Translations under genes and position numbers: made by a program
Part shown: positions 1 to 7,149 of the stretch, in pieces
How positions within the stretch are numbered: position 1 is the stretch's first letter
Layout of the letters: each line of letters begins with the position of its first letter
The notes under the pieces: model-generated
Told to the model about the DNA's origin: nothing
Seen by the model: the letters and a program-made list of their open reading frames with translations, nothing else
The model's database searches: none
NCBI GenBank assembly: GCA_024689165.1
Contig: JAILDS010000288.1
Coordinates: 1 to 15,369 of the forward strand
Source of the DNA: Clostridia bacterium
GTDB taxonomy: Bacteria > Bacillota > Clostridia > Oscillospirales > Acutalibacteraceae
Reading direction: 5' to 3'
DNA length: 15,369 bases

Positions 1-861
1 AGGATAATCCTTCTCGACGGCGGCAGGCAGGTCTTCTGCGGGACGCGGGACGAGCTCGAATCGGAGCTGAAAAACGGGAACGTCCCCGAAAACGCCGTCG
101 CCGACCTGCCCTTGAGGACCGTGAGCTCCCACGCTGCGGCAAAGGATGGCGGCGCCGCCGGACAAGGCGGCAAAGCGGTCCTCAGAGCCTCCGGTCTGTG
201 TTTTTCTTACGGGGAAAGCCCGATCCTGCGGGAGCTGTCGCTTGAGCTTTACGAGGGCGAGTTCCTGTGCGTATGCGGCGAGAACGGCTGCGGGAAGACG
301 ACCCTGCTGCGCCTTCTGTCCGGCCTTGAAAAGCCCGCGGCGGGAAGGATAGAGCTGTTCGGAAAAAAGCTTTTGAAATATTCCCAGAAAGAATTATATA
401 CAAAAACGCTCAAGGCGCTCTGGCGCGACTGCGAGCTGCTGTTCTCCGAAGACAGCGTCGAAAAGGAGCTGACGGAGGCGGCAAAGCTCTGCGGGGCGAA
501 AAAAGCGGACGCCGTGGCTTTTATGAGCGATCTGTCGCTGCCGCCCGGGCGCCACCCATACGACCTTTCCGGCGGGGAAAGGCAGCTGCTCGCCCTGTCG
601 ATCCTGCTGCTCGAGCCGCCGAAGCTGCTTCTGCTCGACGAGCCGACGGTCGGTATGGACGCCCGCGTCAAAAAGCTGTTTTTCCGCCGGATCCGCGAGC
701 TATGCGACGGCGGGATGAGCGTCGTCTGCGTGACCCACGACCTCGATTTCGCCTCCCTCTGCGCCGACAGGTGCGCGCTCATGAGCGGCGGCGAGATCGT
801 CTGCTGCGAACCCACCCGCGAGTTTTTCGACGGGAACCTCTATTACAGGCCTCATGGATAA
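1..861 (+). CDS. ECF-type transporter double ATPase, 3' part (5' end outside window)
   Basis: The reading frame is open to base 1. The first ~35 residues look like the end of one ABC domain (a 'LLDGGRQVFCGT' segment), followed by a Gly/Ala-rich linker and a complete second nucleotide-binding domain. That domain shows Walker A GENGCGKT (277-300), signature LSGGERQ (565-585), Walker B LLLLDE (625-642), a D-loop GMD and the H-loop VTHD. It ends with a 'REFFDGNLYY' stretch typical of fused ECF ATPases of the YkoD/CbiO kind, which power vitamin or metal uptake together with EcfT and a substrate-binding S component at the membrane. The substrate cannot be read from this part. A TTG at 112 could look like a start but lies in the inter-domain linker. 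The Q-loop glutamine appears replaced by arginine (codon 424-426). The stop overlaps the next start by 8 bp. Confidence 0.9.
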   Translation, partial: RIILLDGGRQVFCGTRDELESELKNGNVPENAVADLPLRTVSSHAAAKDGGAAGQGGKAVLRASGLCFSYGESPILRELSLELYEGEFLCVCGENGCGKTTLLRLLSGLEKPAAGRIELFGKKLLKYSQKELYTKTLKALWRDCELLFSEDSVEKELTEAAKLCGAKKADAVAFMSDLSLPPGRHPYDLSGGERQLLALSILLLEPPKLLLLDEPTVGMDARVKKLFFRRIRELCDGGMSVVCVTHDLDFASLCADRCALMSGGEIVCCEPTREFFDGNLYYRPHG

Positions 862-1543
862 TTTACGACTCTGGTTTTCGAAGACCGGGCTTGCCCGATA
901 CACGTCGCACCTCGACGCCGCGAGGCTTTTCGCCCGCGCGGTGCGTCAGGCGCGCATCCCGGTGTGGTACACGGAGGGCTTCAACCCCCACCCGGCGATA
1001 AGCTTCGACTATCCGCTCCCTCTCGGAACGGAGGCTATGCGCGAGCCCGTCGAGATACGTCTAACCGAACCTATCGCGCCGGAGGATGCCGTATCACGGA
1101 TGAACTCCGTCCTGCCGGAGGGCTTCCTGATCGTCGATGCGGAACTCGACCCGCCGGGTCTGGAGATCTCGGCGTGCAGGTGCGTTTTTGAGTTCGGCGC
1201 GGCGCCGCAGAAAATCGACGGTCTCATCGCAGCGGGAGGTCTGACCGCCGAAAAAAGCGCCAAGAGCCACGGCAAAAAGATAATGAAGACCGTGGACGTC
1301 GCCCCGTTCCTGGCGGACGCGAAAACAGCCGCCCTTCCTTCGGGCGGCTGCAGGCTTGAGTGCGTTCTTCCGCTCACGCCTCAGAACACGGTCTCACCCG
1401 CGCTGATCGCGGACGCTTTTTCGAACGCGGGGGCGCCGGTCTCGCGCTGCGTGCGGGAGGAGCTGCTCCGGGGTCAGTCGGAACAGAACGAGAGCCACTC
1501 GACAGTGTCTTTTAGCGAATCGTACGCCGAGCGGGGAGAGTAG
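854..1543 (+). CDS. DUF2344 / TIGR03936 radical-SAM-associated protein
   Basis: This 229-residue protein begins 'LRLWFSKTGLARYTSHLD' and continues with 'YTEGFNPHPAISFDYPLPLG', the hallmark N-terminal region of the DUF2344 family. The length is normal for the family. These proteins are usually fused to, or encoded next to, a B12-binding radical SAM protein of the TIGR03960 type; their biochemical role is not established. Here the gene instead starts inside the last codons of an ABC ATPase gene (ATG 854-856, overlap 8 bp), suggesting translational coupling, and no radical SAM gene is visible. Its last 70 bp overlap the 3' end of the convergent epimerase gene. Confidence 0.88.
   Translation: MDNLRLWFSKTGLARYTSHLDAARLFARAVRQARIPVWYTEGFNPHPAISFDYPLPLGTEAMREPVEIRLTEPIAPEDAVSRMNSVLPEGFLIVDAELDPPGLEISACRCVFEFGAAPQKIDGLIAAGGLTAEKSAKSHGKKIMKTVDVAPFLADAKTAALPSGGCRLECVLPLTPQNTVSPALIADAFSNAGAPVSRCVREELLRGQSEQNESHSTVSFSESYAERGE
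1326..1350 (-). terminator. Likely intrinsic terminator of the minus-strand epimerase, inside DUF2344 gene
   Basis: A perfect 9-bp GC-rich inverted repeat (arms 1326-1334 and 1342-1350, 7-nt loop) is followed on the minus strand by TTTT (complement of 1322-1325). It lies about 125 nt downstream of the epimerase stop. On the plus strand no U-tract follows the hairpin, so it should act only on minus-strand transcripts. The T-run is short, so efficiency is uncertain. Confidence 0.55.
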
Positions 1544-2463
1544 CCGAAGTCCTTCGCGGCTTTTTCATAGCTGAAGCTGCAGTTCTCGCAGATCTTGTTT
1601 ATTGAAAAAGGCGTGAGCACGGGCGGTATCTTTGCGGCCCTGAAGAAGACCTCTATCGCCGGGCAGAGCGTCAGGAGCAGTTTTTTGCCGAGTTTTAATT
1701 TCGGCGGCTCCTTCGAGCTGATCCGGGCAAGGTCGGAAATGAACTCGTCGACGCTGATCCTCTCGCCGGAGAGGAAATACGCCTCTCCGCCCCTGCCGGA
1801 CTCCGCCGCGGCGATCATGCCCTCCGCGACGTCCCTCACGTCGACGAAGTTGTAGCCGCCGAAGTCGAGCGACACCGGGAACAGGCCCTTCATATAGAGC
1901 TTTATCATCGTGCAGACGCTGTTGGTCCCGTAGATGTCGTAAGGGCCGATGCAGCAGCTCGGCTGGACCACGATGCATTTGAGCTCTTCCGAATCGGAAT
2001 CCAGCACCAGACGGCTCGCCGCAGCCTTGGACTTGCCGTAGGCGTCCGGTACAAGGTCAGGGTCGAAGTCGTTCGTCTCCCTTATTATCCCGTCGCCCTC
2101 GGGCGCGGGTATGCAGTCGACGGAGGAAACGTAAACGAGGTTTTTCACGCCCTGCCTTGAACACGCCCGAACGACCTTTTCGGTACAGCCGTAGTTCACG
2201 GCCCAGACCAGGTCGTCCTTGGTCTGCGTTATGTCGACCATTCCCGCCACGTGGTAGACCGTTTCCGCCCCGGCGAAGACGCGGTCGAGGAAATCCTCGT
2301 CGGAAAGGTCGCCGACGCACTGTTCAAAGCCGAAGGGAGCGAGCTCCGGACGGTTTTTTCTTGTAACGAGACGCGCGCGTCCGCCCCTTTTGGACAGAGC
2401 GCTCACGAGCGCGTAGCCGATATAACCGTTCGCGCCGGTCACCACGCTGAGTTTTTCAACCAT
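1474..2463 (-). CDS. NAD(P)-dependent epimerase/dehydratase (extended SDR)
   Basis: This 329-residue Rossmann protein has the nucleotide-binding motif GANGYIG (residues 10-16), a 'YHVAG' strand end (70-74), catalytic-type serines S113/S114 and the Y142-x3-K146 pair in 'AYGKSK'. This marks it as an extended short-chain dehydrogenase/reductase, closest in style to nucleoside-diphosphate-sugar epimerases and dihydroflavonol-4-reductase-like proteins. The substrate cannot be deduced. The start ATG (2463-2461) is supported by a GGAGG site 9 nt upstream and by a strong promoter. It is transcribed convergently with the DUF2344 gene and divergently from the traX-like gene. It overlaps DUF2344 by 70 bp. 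Confidence 0.9.
   Translation of the reverse strand: MVEKLSVVTGANGYIGYALVSALSKRGGRARLVTRKNRPELAPFGFEQCVGDLSDEDFLDRVFAGAETVYHVAGMVDITQTKDDLVWAVNYGCTEKVVRACSRQGVKNLVYVSSVDCIPAPEGDGIIRETNDFDPDLVPDAYGKSKAAASRLVLDSDSEELKCIVVQPSCCIGPYDIYGTNSVCTMIKLYMKGLFPVSLDFGGYNFVDVRDVAEGMIAAAESGRGGEAYFLSGERISVDEFISDLARISSKEPPKLKLGKKLLLTLCPAIEVFFRAAKIPPVLTPFSINKICENCSFSYEKAAKDFGYSPRSAYDSLKDTVEWLSFCSD
1543..1565 (+). terminator. Likely intrinsic terminator of the ABC ATPase-DUF2344 unit
   Basis: Directly at the DUF2344 stop codon, GCCGAAG (1543-1549) and CTTCGCGGC (1552-1560) form an imperfect hairpin with a small bulge. TTTTT (1561-1565) follows. It lies within the coding sequence of the opposing epimerase gene. 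Confidence 0.55.
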
Positions 2464-2490
2464 ATCTTACACCCTCCGTTATGTATTTCG

Positions 2491-2519
2491 ATTGTATTAT
2501 TACCGACGCTGCAGGTCAA
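2491..2519 (-). promoter_or_regulatory. Sigma-A-type promoter of the epimerase gene
   Basis: On the minus strand, TTGACC (2519-2514) and TACAAT (2496-2491) are separated by exactly 17 bp. Each hexamer matches the consensus at five of six positions. The expected transcription start is near 2484, about 20 nt before the start codon, with the GGAGG ribosome binding site in between. Confidence 0.75.
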
Positions 2520-2526
2520 GCAGAAA

Positions 2527-3252
2527 ATGGATGATTTTGACACAAACAGTTTTTTCAAGCCCTGTCTGAGCGCGACCGCCCTGAAGGTGATCGCGCTCGT
2601 CGCCATGACGATAGACCACGTCGGGCTGTTTCTTATGGACAACGACGACGTCATGCGCTCGATTGGCAGGCTGGCTTTCCCGATCTTCGCTTATCTGGTC
2701 GGCGAGGGCTGCAGGCGCACGAGGTCGATAAAAAACTACTTCCTGCGGCTGTTCATATTCGGCGCGGCGACACAGACGGTCTTCTATATCGCGGAGCGCA
2801 GCCTTGAAATGAGCATGTTCGTCACCTTCGCGATGTCCGTCGCCGTTTGCGCGGCTCTGAGATTCGCAGAAAACAGCGAGCATCCGGCCGCCCCGCTCGC
2901 GCCGGTTATCGCGATCGCCGCGGCCTTCGCCGTGTGCTTTGCCCTGCCGAAGGCAAAGTTCATGGGCGATTTTTCGATAGAATACTCCATGCCGGGCGTT
3001 ATGATCCCGGTGGGCGTATACGCCGCGCGGAGCAAGACGGAACGTCTGACCGTCATGGCTGCCGGCATCGCGTGGATGGTCATGACGTACCATGGCGGCG
3101 TGAACTGGTACGCGTTTTTCGCGCTCGTCCCCATATTCTTCTATAACGGCGAAAGAGGCGGGCGCGGCACGGCGTTCGAAAAATACTTTTTCTACGTTTA
3201 TTATCCCCTGCACCTCGTCGTCATCCGTCTGATCGGGACCCTGAACGGTTGA
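2527..3252 (+). CDS. TraX-family integral membrane protein
   Basis: This 241-residue multi-pass membrane protein has the TraX signature: 'LKVIALVAMTIDHVG' near residues 19-33, 'IGRLAFPIFAYLVGEG' near 46-61, and a C-terminal 'FFYVYYPLHLVVI' helix. In F plasmids TraX N-acetylates pilin. Chromosomal relatives in Clostridia are of unknown function and may be acyltransferase-like. No conjugation genes are nearby, so a role in transfer is not supported here. The ATG at 2527 is chosen because the frame upstream runs into the divergent epimerase gene. The ribosome binding site is weak (AGGTCA about 10 nt upstream), and no convincing plus-strand promoter was seen in the 63-bp divergent spacer. Confidence 0.82.
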   Translation: MDDFDTNSFFKPCLSATALKVIALVAMTIDHVGLFLMDNDDVMRSIGRLAFPIFAYLVGEGCRRTRSIKNYFLRLFIFGAATQTVFYIAERSLEMSMFVTFAMSVAVCAALRFAENSEHPAAPLAPVIAIAAAFAVCFALPKAKFMGDFSIEYSMPGVMIPVGVYAARSKTERLTVMAAGIAWMVMTYHGGVNWYAFFALVPIFFYNGERGGRGTAFEKYFFYVYYPLHLVVIRLIGTLNG

Positions 3253-3274
3253 CAAGGGTGTTAAAATGATTACA

Positions 3275-3312
3275 GGCGGGCGTTCCGGCCATACGGAACG
3301 CGTTTTCCCGCC
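3275..3312 (+). promoter_or_regulatory. Hairpin in the traX-secA spacer (secA leader or weak terminator)
   Basis: GCGTTCCG (3280-3287) and CGGAACGC (3294-3301) form a perfect 8-bp stem with a 6-nt loop, followed by GTTTT. Flanking GGCGG (3275-3279) and CCGCC (3308-3312) can close an outer stem. A perfect TTGACA hexamer overlaps the traX stop (3249-3254), but no good -10 stands 16-18 bp downstream. The hairpin could terminate traX transcripts weakly or structure a secA leader. Confidence 0.45.
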
Positions 3313-3361
3313 CTTGCCGACCGCAGAGACGGCGGCAGGCAATATAAACGAGGTACTGCAA

Positions 3362-6088
3362 ATGAGCCTTTTTACGAAAATATTCGGAGATTACTCCACG
3401 AGGGAGCTCAAGAGGATCTATCCCGTCCGCGACAGGACGCTCGCCCTCGAGGACGAGATGAGGTCGCTGAGCGACGAACAGCTCAAGGCGAAGACCGACG
3501 AGTTCAAACAGAGGCTCGCCGACGGGGCGACCCTCGACGACATCCTCCCCGAGGCGTTCGCGGTCTGCCGCGAGGCGTCGGACAGGGTCCTCGGCATGCG
3601 GCACTTCCCGGTGCAGATCGTCGGCGGCATCGTCCTCCACCAGGGGCGTATCGCCGAGATGAGGACGGGCGAGGGCAAAACTCTCGTCGCGACCCTTCCG
3701 GCCTACCTGAACGCGCTGACGGGCAGGGGCGTGCACATCGTCACCGTCAACGACTACCTCGCCAAGCGAGACAGCGAGTGGATGGGCAAGCTCTACCGCT
3801 TCCTGGGGCTTTCCGTCGGCCTGATAATCCATGAAAAGACCGGCGAGGAACGCCGCGCCGCCTACGCCTGCGACATAACCTACGGCACCAACAACGAGAT
3901 GGGCTTCGACTACCTCCGCGACAACATGGTGCAGTACAAGGAACAGCGCGTACAGCGCGGGCACAACTTCGGCATCGTCGACGAGGTCGACTCCATCCTC
4001 ATAGACGAGGCCAGAACCCCGCTGATCATCTCCGGCATGGGCGACAAATCCTCGGAGATGTACAAGCACGCCGACTCCTTCGTCCGCACCCTCGTCGTAA
4101 AGCGTTTCGACGAGATAGACCCGAAGGCGGACCAGGACGAGCTGGCGAAGGACTGCGACTACATCGTCGACGAAAAGGCCCGCACCTCGGTGCTGACCAA
4201 AAACGGCATCGCGAAGGCGGAGCAGGCCTTCGGGGTCGAAAACCTCATGGACGCCGAAAACGTCACCCTGCTGCACTACATCGACGAAGCCATCAAGGCT
4301 CACGGCGTTATGAAGCGCGACGTGAACTACATCGTCAAGGACGGTCAGGTGCTCATCGTCGACGAGTTCACAGGCCGCGTAATGCCGGGCAGACGCTACA
4401 ACGAGGGCCTGCACCAGGCGATAGAGGCCAAGGAGGGCGTCGAGATAAAGCAGGAGAGCAAGACGCTCGCCACCATCACCTTCCAGAACTACTTCCGCCT
4501 TTATGAAAAGCTCTCGGGCATGACGGGGACCGCCATGACCGAGCAGGACGAATTCCGCGAGATATACAGCCTCGACGTCGTCGCCATCCCGACGAACAAG
4601 CCCATGATAAGGGTAGACCACGACGACGTGATGTACAATAACGAGCGGGCGAAGTTCGCCGCCGTCATTAACCAGATCCGGGAATGCCACGAGAAGGGAC
4701 AGCCCGTCCTCGTCGGCACGATCTCCATCGACAAGTCGGAGCTCCTCTCCAAGGCCCTGCACAGGGCGGGCATCAAGCACGAGGTGCTCAACGCCAAGCA
4801 GCACGAGCGTGAGGCGGAGATCATCGCGCAGGCGGGCAAGCTCGGCTCGGTCACCATCGCCACGAACATGGCGGGCCGCGGTACCGACATCATTCTGGGC
4901 GGCAACGCGGAATACCTCGCCAAGGCGCAGATGAGAAAGACCGGCTACGACGACGACATGATAAGCGAGGCTTCGGGCTTCGCCGACACCGACGACGAGG
5001 ACATCCTCGCCGCCAGAAAGATATACGCGGAGCTGATAGCCAGATTCAAAGAGGGGCTCGCGGAGGAGGCGGACAAGGTCCGCGAGGCGGGCGGCCTGTT
5101 CATAATCGGCACCAACCGGCACGAGGCCCGGCGTATAGACAACCAGCTTCGCGGCCGTTCGGGCAGGCAGGGCGACCCCGGCGAGAGCCGGTTCTATCTC
5201 GCGGCGGACGACGACCTCATGCGCCAGTTCGCCGGCGACAGGTTCAAAAACACCCTCGCGATGCTCAAGAACCCCGACGACACGCCGATAGAGGCGGGCA
5301 TATTCACAAAAGCGGTCGAGAGCGCTCAGAAGCGCGTCGAGGCCAACAACTTCGCCATCAGAAAGAACGTCCTTCAGTACGACGACGTCATGAACCGCCA
5401 GAGGGAGCTCATATACTCCCAGCGCAACCAGGTCATAGACGGCGAGGATCTGACGGCGGTCATAGACAAGATGATAAACGACACCTTCACCGCCGAGGTC
5501 GACTTCTACTGCCCGGCGGACAGCAAGAGCGCCGACTGGAACAAGGGCGGCCTGCTGACGAAGTACCCGTATCTGTTCACCGGCTTCGACCTTGACGGCT
5601 GCTCCGACAGGAACGAGATCCTCGACAGGATGCTCGGCACCGCGGGCAGGATACTCGAGTCGAGGGAACAGCAGTACGGCAAGGAGCTCATGGACAAGCT
5701 CAGGCAGCTCATACTGCTCCGCAACGTCGACATGCGCTGGATGGACCACATCGACGCCATGGACGACCTCAAGAGCGGCATCGGGCTTCGCGCCTACGCC
5801 CAGAAGGACCCCGTGGTCGCCTTCCGCGAGGAGAGCTTCGACATGTTCGAGCAGATGACGGACGGCATCCGCGAGGGCACCGTCGTCGGTATGCTCACGA
5901 CTGTCATCAGGAGCGAAAAGGACACCGAGCGCAAAAGCAGCGCGAAGATCACCGGAACCAACGCCGGCGGCGACGACACGGTCAAAAAGCAGCCGGTCAA
6001 AAAATCCAAAAAGCCGGGCAGGAACGACCCTTGCCCCTGCGGCAGCGGCCTTAAATACAAGAAGTGCCACGGCAGGAACGAGGAATGA
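3362..6088 (+). CDS. secA: Preprotein translocase ATPase SecA
   Basis: SecA is the cytosolic and membrane-associated motor that pushes unfolded preproteins through SecYEG. This 908-residue form starts at ATG 3362 ('MSLFTKIFGD'), with AGGT about 8 nt upstream. A longer frame from 3266 adds 32 non-SecA residues and is rejected. Visible motifs are Walker A 'MRTGEGKT' (residues 100-107), 'DEVDSILIDEARTPLI' (207-222), and the second RecA-fold block with 'TNMAGRGTDI' and 'QLRGRSGRQGDPG'. The scaffold segment 'QYDDVMNRQRE', the 'RWMDHIDAMDDL' helix region and a C-terminal zinc tail with C891, C893, C902 and H903 follow. The length fits clostridial SecA1. The next gene starts 22 nt after the stop, so secA heads a probable operon with a membrane protease and a TerB/ATPase pair. 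Confidence 0.98.
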   Translation: MSLFTKIFGDYSTRELKRIYPVRDRTLALEDEMRSLSDEQLKAKTDEFKQRLADGATLDDILPEAFAVCREASDRVLGMRHFPVQIVGGIVLHQGRIAEMRTGEGKTLVATLPAYLNALTGRGVHIVTVNDYLAKRDSEWMGKLYRFLGLSVGLIIHEKTGEERRAAYACDITYGTNNEMGFDYLRDNMVQYKEQRVQRGHNFGIVDEVDSILIDEARTPLIISGMGDKSSEMYKHADSFVRTLVVKRFDEIDPKADQDELAKDCDYIVDEKARTSVLTKNGIAKAEQAFGVENLMDAENVTLLHYIDEAIKAHGVMKRDVNYIVKDGQVLIVDEFTGRVMPGRRYNEGLHQAIEAKEGVEIKQESKTLATITFQNYFRLYEKLSGMTGTAMTEQDEFREIYSLDVVAIPTNKPMIRVDHDDVMYNNERAKFAAVINQIRECHEKGQPVLVGTISIDKSELLSKALHRAGIKHEVLNAKQHEREAEIIAQAGKLGSVTIATNMAGRGTDIILGGNAEYLAKAQMRKTGYDDDMISEASGFADTDDEDILAARKIYAELIARFKEGLAEEADKVREAGGLFIIGTNRHEARRIDNQLRGRSGRQGDPGESRFYLAADDDLMRQFAGDRFKNTLAMLKNPDDTPIEAGIFTKAVESAQKRVEANNFAIRKNVLQYDDVMNRQRELIYSQRNQVIDGEDLTAVIDKMINDTFTAEVDFYCPADSKSADWNKGGLLTKYPYLFTGFDLDGCSDRNEILDRMLGTAGRILESREQQYGKELMDKLRQLILLRNVDMRWMDHIDAMDDLKSGIGLRAYAQKDPVVAFREESFDMFEQMTDGIREGTVVGMLTTVIRSEKDTERKSSAKITGTNAGGDDTVKKQPVKKSKKPGRNDPCPCGSGLKYKKCHGRNEE

Positions 6089-6100
6089 TCCCCGGGATCA
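6086..6100. repeat. 15-bp perfect inverted repeat at the secA stop codon
   Basis: TGATCCC-C-GGGATCA spans the secA stop codon and the start of the CPBP ribosome binding site (AGGAGA, 6100-6105). It could be a small protein-binding site or a minor RNA hairpin that influences translation of the next gene. It may also be chance. Confidence 0.35.
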
Positions 6101-6110
6101 GGAGAACGGA

Positions 6111-7100
6111 ATGACGAATACGCATCTCTCTCCCGACCAGGAAAGGGCGATATGCCGCCACGACAGGGTCAGCCTCATCCTCGCAGGCTTTGCGGCGGGG
6201 ACGTCCATCGTGCTGTACTACGGGATGAACAGGCTGATCTCGAGCATCGTGAACAGGTATTACCCTGAAGTCGTCGAGCTTTACTGGAGCGACCTCACGT
6301 TCCAGTACGCTTTCGACTCGCTGTGGACCGTCGCTGCGCTGCTGCTGCCGTTCGCCCTGATGTACTTCGGCCTCAGAAAGACCGGGGCGACGAGAGAGCC
6401 GATACCCCTCGGCGCGGCGAAAAGTCCCTCGACGGCGCTGCTGCTCATTCCCATCGGCCTTGCGGCGTGCATGTTCGGCAACTTCATCGTCAGCTATCTC
6501 AACACCTTCCTGCAGTCGCTGTTCTCGGTGGAGTTCACCATGCCGGATTACGACGTGCCCACCGCGCCGAAGCCGGCGGCGATGTATTTCCTCAGAAGCG
6601 CCATACTGCCGCCTCTGATAGAGGAGCTCTGCCTGCGCGGCTTCATAATGCAGCCCCTGCGCCGCTACGGCGACAGGTTCGCGATAGTCATGAGCGCCTT
6701 CGTCTTCGCGCTCATGCACGGCAACATGGTCCAGCTCCCGTTCGCCTTCATCGCCGGCATCGCCATAGGCTACTGCGTCGCCGTCACCGGGACGCTGTGG
6801 ACCGGGATCGCGATACACTTCCTCAACAACGCGGTATCCGTCGCCGAAAGCCTGCTCATCGCCTCGGGGATGGGCGCGAAGGCGCAGCTGTGGGCTGTCG
6901 CAGCCAGCAGTACCGCCATAGGAGTGGGGATCGTCTGCCTCATCGTATACCTTTTCAAAAAACGGGGCGCCGGCACGGCTCTCAGGCGGTGCGAGGCGCG
7001 CACGCCGTTCAAACCCTTCTATTATCTGGCGAACCCCGCCATGATCGCGGCGATCGCCCTGATGGGATATACCACCGTCACTTACATTATGGACGCCTGA
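6111..7100 (+). CDS. CPBP-family intramembrane metalloprotease
   Basis: This 329-residue multi-pass membrane protein carries the three CPBP (Abi, CaaX-protease type II) motifs: E171-E172-x3-R176 in 'EELCLRG', H203 in 'FALMHGN', and H236-x2-N239 in 'HFLNN'. These residues form the glutamate/histidine catalytic site within the membrane. Family members cleave prenyl-protein or peptide substrates or act in bacteriocin self-immunity; the substrate here is unknown. The start ATG has AGGAGA 5 nt upstream. It sits between secA and the TerB gene in the same direction with short spacers, so it is probably co-transcribed with both. An extra hydrophobic helix follows the basic segment after the catalytic core. 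Confidence 0.9.
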   Translation: MTNTHLSPDQERAICRHDRVSLILAGFAAGTSIVLYYGMNRLISSIVNRYYPEVVELYWSDLTFQYAFDSLWTVAALLLPFALMYFGLRKTGATREPIPLGAAKSPSTALLLIPIGLAACMFGNFIVSYLNTFLQSLFSVEFTMPDYDVPTAPKPAAMYFLRSAILPPLIEELCLRGFIMQPLRRYGDRFAIVMSAFVFALMHGNMVQLPFAFIAGIAIGYCVAVTGTLWTGIAIHFLNNAVSVAESLLIASGMGAKAQLWAVAASSTAIGVGIVCLIVYLFKKRGAGTALRRCEARTPFKPFYYLANPAMIAAIALMGYTTVTYIMDA

Positions 7101-7102
7101 CG

Positions 7103-7121
7103 CCGCGGGGACCGTCCGCGG
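7103..7121. repeat. CCGCGG inverted pair between CPBP and TerB genes
   Basis: CCGCGG occurs at 7103-7108 and 7116-7121. Because each copy is self-complementary, they can form a 6-bp hairpin with a 7-nt loop in the 49-bp spacer. No U-tract follows, so it is not an intrinsic terminator. It may be an RNA-stability or processing element, or composition noise. Confidence 0.3.
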
Positions 7122-7149
7122 ACCTTGCGGGCAGCGGAGAGGAACGGTC

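Noticed and set aside
2251..2526. N-terminal extension of the TraX-like protein
   Set aside because: It lies inside the opposite-strand epimerase gene and its promoter and adds non-membrane sequence. The family N-terminus fits ATG 2527.
3266..3361. N-terminal extension of SecA by 32 residues
   Set aside because: The extra residues are unlike any SecA, translate the hairpin region, and the ATG at 3362 has a ribosome binding site and the canonical N-terminus.
3221..6070. A 949-codon open frame on the minus strand opposite secA
   Set aside because: It mirrors secA codon by codon in a GC-rich gene, shows no domain motifs, and secA on the plus strand is unmistakable.
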